Assembly: GCF_048984525.1 (NCBI RefSeq)
Contig: NZ_JBMGJC010000010.1
Span: forward strand, 1 to 64,000
Direction of reading: 5' to 3'
DNA: 64,000 bases
Source: Syntrophopropionicum propionicicum_A
Lineage (GTDB): Bacteria > Bacillota > Desulfotomaculia > Desulfotomaculales > Pelotomaculaceae
Part shown: in pieces, positions 51,570 through 58,986 of the stretch
Layout of the letters: every line of letters starts with the position of its first letter
Numbering within the stretch: the first letter of the stretch is position 1
Notes under the pieces: generated by a model
The model's database searches: none
Seen by the model: the letters and a program-made list of their open reading frames with translations, nothing else
What the model was told of the DNA's origin: nothing
Position numbers and translations under genes: made by a program

Positions 51570-53015
51570 TTATTCTATCACAATTTTAATAGTATTTAAT
51601 GTGGGATCGGACGGCCCCTGGCAGGACAGGCCGGCCTCGCTTACCATGCGCAGGTATTCATATATTTCAGCGGTAATTTCTTCTCCCGGGTTTACCACGG
51701 GGATGCCCGGCGGGTAGACCGCCACAGCCTCCGCGCATATTTTCCCCCTGGCTCCCGCCAGGGGCACTTTTATTGACCGGGCAAACCACGCATCACGCGG
51801 TTTCATAACTTTTCTACATATGGAAGGCGCCGCGGGGGGCGGCGGCAGCGCAGGCCGTTTATCCCTGGCGGCGATGTCCCGCAGCGCCCCCACCAGCCTG
51901 TCGCAGTCTTCAGCGGTGGTGCCCGTTGATATGAAAGCCACTATATTACAAAAATCAGCCATCTCGACAAAAACATTGTAACGCCCGGCCAGCAGCCCGT
52001 TGACCTGGTAGCCGGTAAGTCCTAGGCCCCGCACTGAAATGACCAGTTTTGTGGAGTCCAGCGCACAGTTTTCCGGCAGGCAGTCACCGGTTAAAACCCG
52101 CAAATTTTCGATTGCGGCTAGCCGGTCCCGTAAGCCGCGGGCCAGGTCCAGCGCTTTCTCCATAATGTCGCCGCCCTGCAGGGACATCATGCGCCTGGCC
52201 AGGTCCAGCGAAGCCATCAGGAGGTAAGAAGGGCTGGTAGTCTGCAGCAGCCTTAAGGACGCGGCGACCGCGCCGGCATCCACAAGGCCTTCACGCAGGT
52301 GCAGCATCGAGCTCTGCCCCAGTGAGCCGCCCAGTTTATGTGTGCTCTGGACAGAAGCGTCAGCCCCGGCATCCATAGCGTCCCGGGGCAGGTCGCGGTG
52401 AAAACGCAGGTGCGCGCCGTGCGCTTCGTCCACCAGGACCGGTATGCCCGCCTCATGGGCAGCCCGGGTCACAATGTCCAGGTCTCCCGCGACTCCGTAA
52501 TAATTCGGGCGCACGGCGAGCACCGCCGCGGCGCCGGGGTTGTCAGCCAGCACTTGCTTTATAACTGCAGGCGCCACACCGCAGTCAACCGTAAATTCAG
52601 GAATAACCTCAGGCCAGACATAGACCGGGTCCGCGCCGGAAAGGATTACTCCCCCCAGCACTGAGCGGTGAGCGTTTCTGGATATGATTACTTTCTCCTG
52701 CCTTACCAGGGCGGTAACCAGGGCGTGGATCCCTGCGGTAGTGCCGTTAACAAGGAAAAAGCACCTGTCAGATCCGTAAATTTTTGCTGCCAGGCCCTGG
52801 GCTTCGGCTATGGGCCCCGCGGGGTTGTGCAGGTCATCGAGCCCCGGCAGTTCAGTAAGGTCAAGGCCAAATAAGGCTTGTCCCCCCTGAGAGGACAATT
52901 CAAACGGCAGGCCCTTCCCCTGTCCGTGCCCGGGGATGTGAAAACATGCCGGGTTTTTACCGGCGTGTTTTTTTAAAGCTTCAAAAAGCGGAGCCCGGCG
53001 CTGATTATCAAGCAC
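51570..53015 (-). CDS. Orn/Lys/Arg decarboxylase-family protein (YaaO-like)
   Basis: 481 residues of a fold-type I PLP enzyme. Visible are the N-terminal HIPGHGQGKG, the VLVDEAHGAHLRFH aspartate, and the Schiff-base Lys in QSTHKLGGSLGQSS. A C-terminal domain follows (PRDAWFARSIKVPL, YPPGIPVVNPGE). It decarboxylates arginine, lysine or ornithine; substrate choice is not clear (YaaO/SpeA subgroup). GTG 53015 has GGGAG about 10 nt upstream. Position before tmk matches Bacillus yaaO. Confidence 0.93.
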   Translation of the reverse strand: MLDNQRRAPLFEALKKHAGKNPACFHIPGHGQGKGLPFELSSQGGQALFGLDLTELPGLDDLHNPAGPIAEAQGLAAKIYGSDRCFFLVNGTTAGIHALVTALVRQEKVIISRNAHRSVLGGVILSGADPVYVWPEVIPEFTVDCGVAPAVIKQVLADNPGAAAVLAVRPNYYGVAGDLDIVTRAAHEAGIPVLVDEAHGAHLRFHRDLPRDAMDAGADASVQSTHKLGGSLGQSSMLHLREGLVDAGAVAASLRLLQTTSPSYLLMASLDLARRMMSLQGGDIMEKALDLARGLRDRLAAIENLRVLTGDCLPENCALDSTKLVISVRGLGLTGYQVNGLLAGRYNVFVEMADFCNIVAFISTGTTAEDCDRLVGALRDIAARDKRPALPPPPAAPSICRKVMKPRDAWFARSIKVPLAGARGKICAEAVAVYPPGIPVVNPGEEITAEIYEYLRMVSEAGLSCQGPSDPTLNTIKIVIE

Positions 53016-53191
53016 AAATTTTTAACTCCCGGAAAAATTTTTAAAACAATACAAATAATACTGAGCTTTAATTTTATCACAACTTGATTGACATTACCAA
53101 TTCCATCCTCCAATATTCCCATCAGTTTAATCTTATAGATGTCTTATAAGCGGCTAAAATAATTAAAATGTTTTCTTGAAGGAGGGTTAAC

Positions 53192-53449
53192 GTGACAGTA
53201 GATATGCCGTGGAAAGTCGATGACAAAGAGCTGTCAAAAAAGTACCGGACTAATGTCGGCAGGTTGATCAGGGCGTGGAAACGCGGTATTTCAGACCAGG
53301 AAATCATTGCCAAAACCGGAATAACGCCGGCCACTCTCCACCTGATCAAACAGGATATTGAACTGACGCACCGGCATATACGCCTTGCCCAAAAAAAACT
53401 TAAGCTGGCGCAGGATCAGTCAGCCAGCATAAGACCAGATTTTTTTTAA
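53192..53449 (+). CDS. Small HTH-like hypothetical protein
   Basis: 85 residues from GTG 53192 with GGAGGG at 6 nt. A possible helix-turn-helix spans about 20-60 (ISDQEIIAKTGITPATLHLI), followed by a basic helix (IRLAQKKLKLAQDQ). It is reminiscent of resolvase-type HTH but too short for a recombinase. It converges on gin with a 30-bp overlap at their 3' ends. The function is unknown; a sporulation-linked DNA-binding role is possible. Confidence 0.65.
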   Translation: MTVDMPWKVDDKELSKKYRTNVGRLIRAWKRGISDQEIIAKTGITPATLHLIKQDIELTHRHIRLAQKKLKLAQDQSASIRPDFF

Positions 53450-53608
53450 CTTCTTCATATATATCTGATAAATAGGATCGCTTACCGGCATAGATATTAT
53501 TTTTGCCTCGCAGTCCAGACAGATAAAGAATCCTCTCAAGTTAAGACCTTGATTGCCGTCCGGACAGGACCGCCCGCACAGGATGCAGTCCCGGGACTCC
53601 ACGGCCAT
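53420..53608 (-). CDS. gin: Anti-sigma-G factor Gin (CsfB)
   Basis: 62 residues. A zinc-finger-like pair CILCGRSC and FICLDCEAKI, then a C-terminal DPIYQIYMKKLKKIW, match the Gin/CsfB family that blocks premature sigma-G activity in the forespore. In Bacillus csfB lies in the same region, upstream of yaaO-tmk. Its 3' end overlaps a plus-strand gene by 30 bp. Confidence 0.9.
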   Translation of the reverse strand: MAVESRDCILCGRSCPDGNQGLNLRGFFICLDCEAKIISMPVSDPIYQIYMKKLKKIWSYAG

Positions 53609-53714
53609 ATGCTTTTCACCACCCGTATAATTATTGATACCAAATTATTATCCTGTTGTAAAATATGAATTAGTCCTTCCTTTGGTGAAAAATGTACAAT
53701 GGCAAAAAATAACG

Positions 53715-53969
53715 TTAATTTTTCAGCGGTTTCCTCTTTTCAATCTTGATGGCGCAGTCGGGGCATACGTTCTGGCAGATGCCGCATGCGATACACCTGT
53801 TGTCGGCCTGGACCGAAGGGGTGCCGTAAACCCCCAGGACATCGCTCCAGTCGATACAGTCCACCGGACATTTCTCAACGCAAAGGCCGCAGCCTTTACA
53901 GAGCCCGGGGAATAATGTCCAGAAGCCTTTTTCCAGCTCCATGGTCCTGCCTTTAAACTCCAGTGTCAT
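53715..53969 (-). CDS. korD: 2-oxoacid:ferredoxin oxidoreductase, delta (ferredoxin) subunit
   Basis: 84 residues with two 4Fe-4S motifs: CKGCGLCVEKCPVDC and CIACGICQNVCPDC. It carries electrons from the TPP centre. Its ATG overlaps the korC stop (TAATG). Last gene of the korABCD group; with a dicluster ferredoxin subunit the complex is the 2-oxoglutarate (Kor) or 2-ketoisovalerate (Vor) type. Confidence 0.93.
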   Translation of the reverse strand: MTLEFKGRTMELEKGFWTLFPGLCKGCGLCVEKCPVDCIDWSDVLGVYGTPSVQADNRCIACGICQNVCPDCAIKIEKRKPLKN

Positions 53970-54544
53970 TAGTTTAGTCCTCCCGTCCCCCGACCCAATT
54001 CAATTCCGCGCTCCAGCGCTTTAAAGTTCAAATCCCGCAGCTGCGGCTGTTTCTCGAATTTGTAGCCGAGTTTTTTTTCTAAAGCAGCTTTGGCCTTTTC
54101 CAGAGGAATAATCCCGGTAGCGCCGATTACCGCTCCCATTATTACCATGTTGAAAACCCGCGGTTGAAATTCTTTTTTAGCTACCTCCATGGCCGGGATT
54201 GGCATAACCCTGCCGGCGTTCTTCGGCAGTTCATCCGCCACGCCCTCCATGGCGCTGTCGTAAATGAAAGTGGTTTCCGGCCCGGCGTACTGCGCGGTGC
54301 GGTGTACAGCGCGGTCGCTCAAAGCAGCTACAATATCCCCTTTTAAGAACTTGGGCGACCCGATGGAACTGTCGCTGATCTGGAGAAAAGCGACTGAGAC
54401 GCCTCCTCTTTGCTCCACCCCGAAATTGGGGATGTAAAGAGCCTGCCGGCCCTCTTCATTGGCGGCCTCAGCCAGGATCTCCGCTATGGCCTGGACCCCC
54501 TGGCCGCCTTCACCGGCTAAAACCATACGTGTGGTTTCAGGCAT
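53969..54544 (-). CDS. korC: 2-oxoacid:ferredoxin oxidoreductase, gamma subunit
   Basis: 191 residues of the POR gamma domain: AGEGGQGVQAIAEILAEAAN (20 residues) at the N-terminus and NFGVEQRGGVSVAFLQIS. This domain helps bind CoA. Its ATG lies within the last 8 nt of korB (ATGCCTGA), so translation is coupled. Confidence 0.94.
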   Translation of the reverse strand: MPETTRMVLAGEGGQGVQAIAEILAEAANEEGRQALYIPNFGVEQRGGVSVAFLQISDSSIGSPKFLKGDIVAALSDRAVHRTAQYAGPETTFIYDSAMEGVADELPKNAGRVMPIPAMEVAKKEFQPRVFNMVIMGAVIGATGIIPLEKAKAALEKKLGYKFEKQPQLRDLNFKALERGIELGRGTGGLN

Positions 54545-55295
54545 TCGCTGCCGCCTCCCCTCGCGCCGGGCCTATTTCTCCTGTTTTAAAGTACCCGGCC
54601 ATGTCCTTTTCAATGAACTCCCATGTCGCGGCCGCATCGGTCCGCCAGTTGGTGGGGCAGGCCGAAAGCGCTTCGACAAAGGAAAAACCGTTCCCTTCTA
54701 TTTGATTTTTTAGAGCCTTCTTTAAAAACCCGGTTAACTGCCCCAGGTTAGAAATACTGCCCCTGGCTACGTAAGCCCCTTCCTGCACTATTGAAGAAAC
54801 CATTTCCGCTCCCCGGAAAGGCATTCCGGTTGCGCCGGGATCGCGGCCGTAAGGGGAGGTTTCTGTCTTTTGGCCCGGCAGCGTGGTAGGTGCCATCTGG
54901 CCGCCGGTCATGGCGTATTGGGTGTTGTTGGCTACAATCACCGTGATTTTTTCATTGCGCATGGCCGAGCTGACCAGGTGCTGTACACCAATAGAGTATC
55001 CCCCGCCGTCACCCATGTAAGCTATGCAGATCAACTCCGGCCTGGCTCTTTTTATTCCGGTCATTACCGGGGTGGTCCGCCCGTGGTGGGCCTGGACTGT
55101 ATCCAGGTTGAAAAGGTCCCAGGACAGCAGGGAGCAGCCTATATCACATCCATAGACGACCCTGGATTGGATATCAAGTTCGTCTATTGCCTTGCCCAGG
55201 CATTTTAAAATCAAGCCATGGCCGCACCCCGGACAAAATTTATGCGGCTTGGTTTCGACCCGCCACGTTTTTGGCATTGCAGGAGCCGGTTGCAT
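54537..55295 (-). CDS. korB: 2-oxoacid:ferredoxin oxidoreductase, beta (TPP) subunit
   Basis: 252 residues from ATG 55295 with AGGAGG at 6 nt; the longer reading from 55376 translates a repeat. Signatures: HKFCPGCGHGLILKCLGKAI (20 residues) and the TPP motif IAYMGDGGGYSIG with VANNTQYAMTGGQ. It decarboxylates the 2-oxoacid on thiamine pyrophosphate. Confidence 0.95.
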   Translation of the reverse strand: MQPAPAMPKTWRVETKPHKFCPGCGHGLILKCLGKAIDELDIQSRVVYGCDIGCSLLSWDLFNLDTVQAHHGRTTPVMTGIKRARPELICIAYMGDGGGYSIGVQHLVSSAMRNEKITVIVANNTQYAMTGGQMAPTTLPGQKTETSPYGRDPGATGMPFRGAEMVSSIVQEGAYVARGSISNLGQLTGFLKKALKNQIEGNGFSFVEALSACPTNWRTDAAATWEFIEKDMAGYFKTGEIGPARGEAAANA

Positions 55296-55327
55296 AATAG
55301 ACCTCCTATTAAATATAAATATTACTT

Positions 55328-55510
55328 TCACAGGATTAACAGGATTATTAGGATTAACAAGATTTTTATAAATCAATGTTAAATGATCAGTAAAACTTAT
55401 ATATTGTAGTTCTGGATTAAATTACCCTCGAGAGAACGGCATTACTAAAATTTATAAGTATATATATGTTTTAAATCCTGTTAATCTTATAAATCTTGTC
55501 AATCCTGTGC
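55328..55510. repeat. Full 9-bp-period repeat element between korA and korB
   Basis: Left CACAGGATTAACAGGATTAT array and right AATCCTGTTAATCTTATAAA array inverted to each other around an AT-rich core. The right end overlaps the last korA codons and gives its TGA stop. Confidence 0.8.
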
Positions 55511-56611
55511 CAATTCGTTATTTGCCTGCAGTATTTCTTTTGCTTTGTCCTCCACTTCCCCGGACGTTATACCCACGCCGGGCTTAAACAGAGTTGCCAT
55601 TTCGCAGGCGGCGCCGCAGGCTTCCTCCTTCAGCAGCCTTGCCATCTGCCCGTACGAGGACTCCACGAGCAGAATTTTTTTCACCCCCGCCACCAGGTCT
55701 TTTATTTGAGCCACCGGAAGCGGCCGCAGGGTGACAGGCCTGAAGGCGCCTACCCGCAGGCCCTGCGCGCGCAGGTTGCCGACCGCTTCCCTGACCGCCC
55801 GGAAAACGATGCCGTGAGCTATGATTACCAGGTCCGCTCCCTCTGTTTCTAAAGTCTCATATTCCGCTATTTCGGCAGCTATCTTTTCGAAATCACTGAT
55901 ATCGCTCATCACTTTTTCATAGAGCTCTTCTTCCAGGTTATAAGTGTTTCTGTACTGGGCCGGAGGCCTGTCCCTGCCGGGTTCACCTTCTTTGCCCACA
56001 TAGGGCTCCGGCTCAAGCAGGGAGATCCCCCGCGTTTCCGGGTCATAAATTGTTAAAGGTTCGCGCATTTTAGCCTGGTAGCCGTCCCCAAGCACAAAGG
56101 TGGGAAAACGGTATTTCCAGGCCGTGTTAAAAGCTTTTATCGTATAGTCGTACAGTTCCTGGTGTCCGTCTGTGGAGTAAACCACCCTCATTCCTTCACC
56201 GTTGCCGCCTATTGTTGTAAGAGTTACTTCCTGCTGGGAGTAAATAACCGTGGCCGTGGAAGGGCCGCCCCTCTGCTGCACCACCGTCACGGTAGGCAGC
56301 CGCATCATTTCAGCCATTGCCAGGGGCTCCTGCATCAACACACTGCCGCTGCCCGCAGTCGCCGTAAAAGCTTTGCGCCCCGCCAGCACCCCGCCGGCCG
56401 TGGCAAAGCCGGCTGAAAGCTCGTCTTCCGTCTGCAGAAACGTCTTTCCGTACTTGGGGGCGAGCCTGGTCCAGTAATGCATAATCTCGTTTTGAGGTGT
56501 AATCGGATAACCGTACATGATATCAGCCCTGGCCGCCAGCGCCCCCCAGGCGACCACTTCATTCCCGGTCATAAAAACTCTTTTTTCTTCCATAACAGCT
56601 TTCTCTGACAT
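55499..56611 (-). CDS. korA: 2-oxoacid:ferredoxin oxidoreductase, alpha subunit
   Basis: 370 residues. Pyrimidine-binding domain (GNEVVAWGALAARADIMYGY, 20 residues, PITPQNEI) and transketolase C-like part (IIAHGIVFRAVREAVGNL). Separate alpha, beta, gamma, delta genes in this order indicate a KorABGD-type enzyme converting 2-oxoglutarate and CoA to succinyl-CoA, or the reverse, in anaerobes. The last residues (ELAQD and stop) come from a dispersed repeat. Confidence 0.94.
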   Translation of the reverse strand: MSEKAVMEEKRVFMTGNEVVAWGALAARADIMYGYPITPQNEIMHYWTRLAPKYGKTFLQTEDELSAGFATAGGVLAGRKAFTATAGSGSVLMQEPLAMAEMMRLPTVTVVQQRGGPSTATVIYSQQEVTLTTIGGNGEGMRVVYSTDGHQELYDYTIKAFNTAWKYRFPTFVLGDGYQAKMREPLTIYDPETRGISLLEPEPYVGKEGEPGRDRPPAQYRNTYNLEEELYEKVMSDISDFEKIAAEIAEYETLETEGADLVIIAHGIVFRAVREAVGNLRAQGLRVGAFRPVTLRPLPVAQIKDLVAGVKKILLVESSYGQMARLLKEEACGAACEMATLFKPGVGITSGEVEDKAKEILQANNELAQD

Positions 56612-56627
56612 GCATTACCCCCCTTTG

Positions 56628-56780
56628 AGTCGTGAGCCTATGAGTCGTTAGACGTGAGTCGTGGGTCGTGAGTATATCCTGCATTCCTGTGGGGTCTTTT
56701 ACCTATGAGATCATTGCAGGGCGGGATTTATCCCGCCAAAGATGTGCGGCTAAAGCCGCACCTACACGTCTCACGTCCCA
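56628..56780. repeat. Composite hairpin repeat and GACGTGAGT run
   Basis: A run of GAGTCGTGAG-like units, then GGCGGGATTTATCCCGCC and TGCGGCTAAAGCCGCA palindromes, then TCTCACGTCCCA. It fills the spacer between the P-loop ATPase gene and korA. Confidence 0.75.
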
Positions 56781-56782
56781 TA

Positions 56783-57448
56783 TTACCAGAACGCTTTTTG
56801 CATAAACCTTTCCAGCGGGCGGACCGGGTTGCCCATACAATCCTTTGGACCTATTTTTTCGGCAATTTTGGCTCCGGCAAAGGTAGCCACCACCGGCAGG
56901 CCAAGGATAGCGGCTGCTTCACTCACCTTTCTGGCGCCTTCCTGGACCAATTCCACAGTAGTTTCCCCCGCCAGGTGAGTGTTGTTGACCAAGCCGTCCA
57001 CCCGGCCCATGGCGCTGACTTCCGCAACAATATCTTTTACACTGGACGTCATCGGCCGGGAAACATTTATAACCGCAAAAATTTTCAAATCCGGGTCTTT
57101 CACAGCGCCTTCCAGCAGGTTCAGGGTCCTGGCTCCATCCACCCCGTAGCCGATATCCAGGATAATATCCCCCTCGCGCTTCAACGCCCAGCGGGCCGCC
57201 GGTTTGACCAATGTCCCGGCCTCGCCCAGCCCCATAGTTTCTTCGGTTTTCCAGGCAATTACATCCAGTCCGAGGTTCGAAAGTTCTTTTTGCAGCGGGC
57301 GCAGGGTGTAAAAAGGCTCAACCATGTCCATATCAACCAGGTTAACCTTTCTGCCCTGCCGGGCCAGCTCCAGGGCGCGGTTGATGGCGCTCTCACTTTT
57401 GCCTGCCGCATATTCACCTATGTAGGCCTCCACGATCCGGTCTGTCAT
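56783..57448 (-). CDS. SIMIBI-type P-loop ATPase linked to kor genes
   Basis: 221 residues. A Walker A GEYAAGKS near residue 12 and a VDMDMVEPFYTLRPLQ segment (acidic residues after the second strand) suggest a MinD/SIMIBI-like NTPase. The hydrophobic IILDIGYGVDGARTL strand and VNNTHLAGETT (N-K/T-D-like guanine/adenine site) follow. No cysteines for Fe-S binding. It precedes korABCD on the same strand, so a role in assembling or regulating that enzyme is possible, but that is inference. Confidence 0.7.
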   Translation of the reverse strand: MTDRIVEAYIGEYAAGKSESAINRALELARQGRKVNLVDMDMVEPFYTLRPLQKELSNLGLDVIAWKTEETMGLGEAGTLVKPAARWALKREGDIILDIGYGVDGARTLNLLEGAVKDPDLKIFAVINVSRPMTSSVKDIVAEVSAMGRVDGLVNNTHLAGETTVELVQEGARKVSEAAAILGLPVVATFAGAKIAEKIGPKDCMGNPVRPLERFMQKAFW

Positions 57449-57533
57449 TAGTATGCTTGACCTCCTGTTATTTTAAGCGGAAAATGCCATGTAAATAATT
57501 GTTGAATTAAATAACAGAACTAAATAAACAAAA

Positions 57534-57594
57534 AAGCAGGTTGGCATTAGGAATAGAGTATAAAACTCTTCCTATTCTACCCTCCCTGCTGCTA
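57534..57594 (-). terminator. Long hairpin after bofA
   Basis: AGCAGG/CCTGCT closes a larger stem (AGAGT/ACTCT inside), followed by TTTTTTGTTTATT on the minus strand, about 130 nt after the bofA stop. Confidence 0.6.
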
Positions 57595-57721
57595 TATAAC
57601 TCCTTGTTCCTGGTAAAGGCCAAATAAGCCAAAAGCCAGAAGGTTTCGGTTATTTCACAGGCTTATGTTTACGGTCATCATTTTAGAATTTGTTTTTTGC
57701 GTATGGTACAAGGTGTCTTTA

Positions 57722-57988
57722 TCAACCGATAAAAAAGCAGTTAAGCAGCACCAGGAGCACCACGCCGGGCAGCTGAAGCAGGCCCGCTGTCAGTATGGTA
57801 GCAGGGTTGATGGCGATGTGAAAGCCGTACTGCCCGAACAGCGCGTTGATTGCCGCCAGCAGCACCGCGCCGACCAAAGCCCAGGCCGCCAGGCGGATAA
57901 GAAACCGCAAGGGGCGAAGCAAAACAGACCCCACCAGATAAAGTCCAAAAAGCCCGGCTAGAGCGACAATTACCAATTTCCATTCCAA
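57722..57988 (-). CDS. bofA: Pro-sigma-K processing inhibitor BofA
   Basis: 88 residues, strongly hydrophobic with about three membrane segments (VIVALAGLFGLYLVGSVLL; AAWALVGAVLLAAINALFG; ILTAGLLQLPGVVLLVLLNC, 20). This matches the BofA family, which holds the SpoIVFB protease inactive until the forespore signal arrives. Position after recR is that of Bacillus. Confidence 0.92.
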   Translation of the reverse strand: MEWKLVIVALAGLFGLYLVGSVLLRPLRFLIRLAAWALVGAVLLAAINALFGQYGFHIAINPATILTAGLLQLPGVVLLVLLNCFFIG

Positions 57989-58039
57989 GGCCGCTGCACC
58001 TCCTTGGAACCATTATATGGCCGCGAATGAAATATATTC

Positions 58040-58642
58040 CTATTTCATTTCGCGCCTGCCCTCCAGCGCTTTGCCGAGCGTCATCTCGTCGGCATATTCA
58101 AGGTCGGCCCCGACCGGCAGCCCGTGGGCAATTCTTGTCACTGTAATTCCCAGGGGCTTGATCAAGCCGGCCAGGTAGAGGGCTGTCGCATCCCCTTCCA
58201 CGTTGGGGTTTGTGGCCAGGATAATCTCTTTTACATTGCCGCTTTCCAGGCGCCTTAAAAGTTCTTTGATCCGAAGCTGCTCCGGCCCGACCCCGTCCAT
58301 CGGCGAGATCGCCCCGTGCAGCACGTGGTACAGGCCTTTAAAGCTCCTGGCCTTCTCCACGGCAACAACGTCCCTGGGGCGTTCCACCACGCATATAACT
58401 TCAGCGCCGCGCCGTTCGTCACTGCAGATAAAGCAGCGTTCGCTGTCAGTAAAATTACCGCACACCTGGCAGTGGCGGATTGTGCTCCTCGCTTCTTCAA
58501 TCGCCCCGGCCAGGTCCGCAGCGACCTCCGGCGGCGCGACTAGCAGGTAAAAGGCCAGGCGCTGAGCTGTTTTTGGCCCGATGCCGGGGAGTTTGGACAG
58601 CTGGTCGATCAACCTGGCCACCGTTTTGGCATAATAGTTCAT
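58040..58642 (-). CDS. recR: Recombination protein RecR
   Basis: 200 residues. N-terminal HhH (LSKLPGIGPKTAQRLAFYLL, 20 residues), zinc finger CQVCGNFTDSERCFIC, and Toprim domain (ICVVERPRDVVAVEK). RecR with RecFO loads RecA at gaps. It directly follows ybaB (2 nt). Confidence 0.97.
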   Translation of the reverse strand: MNYYAKTVARLIDQLSKLPGIGPKTAQRLAFYLLVAPPEVAADLAGAIEEARSTIRHCQVCGNFTDSERCFICSDERRGAEVICVVERPRDVVAVEKARSFKGLYHVLHGAISPMDGVGPEQLRIKELLRRLESGNVKEIILATNPNVEGDATALYLAGLIKPLGITVTRIAHGLPVGADLEYADEMTLGKALEGRREMK

Positions 58643-58644
58643 AT

Positions 58645-58962
58645 TTAAAACATACCGGGTATTTTCAGGCCGCCGGTAATTTTGCCCATTTCCTGGGATA
58701 CCATTTCCTGTGCTTTGCGCAGGGCCTCGTTAACCGCGGCGGTAATCAGGTCCTGGAGCATTTCAACGTCTTCAGGGTCTACCGCTTCCGGCTTGATTTC
58801 AATAGAAATAATTTCATTTTTACCGTTGGCTACTACTTTCACCGCCCCGCCTCCGGCGGTGCTTTCCACCTTGCGTTCACCCAGTTCCTCCTGCAGCTTC
58901 ATCATATCCTGCTGCATCTTCTGGACCTGTTTCATCATTTTGTTCATGTTGCCGCCCATCAT
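58645..58962 (-). CDS. ybaB: YbaB/EbfC nucleoid-associated protein
   Basis: 105 residues: coiled-coil N-terminus (MMKQVQKMQQDMMKLQEELG, 20), then VESTAGGGAVKVVANGKNEI and QEMGKITGGLKIPGMF. Dimeric DNA-binding protein; located between dnaX and recR in most Firmicutes. A divergent paralogue is encoded at 29.0 kb. Confidence 0.96.
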   Translation of the reverse strand: MMGGNMNKMMKQVQKMQQDMMKLQEELGERKVESTAGGGAVKVVANGKNEIISIEIKPEAVDPEDVEMLQDLITAAVNEALRKAQEMVSQEMGKITGGLKIPGMF

Positions 58963-58986
58963 ATTAAAGCTCCCCCTTTGATATTG

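Noticed and set aside
55296..55376. Longer N-terminus for KorB starting at 55376
   Set aside because: The extra residues (NPNNPVNPV type) are a translation of the AATCCTG repeat, and the strong RBS lies at ATG 55295.
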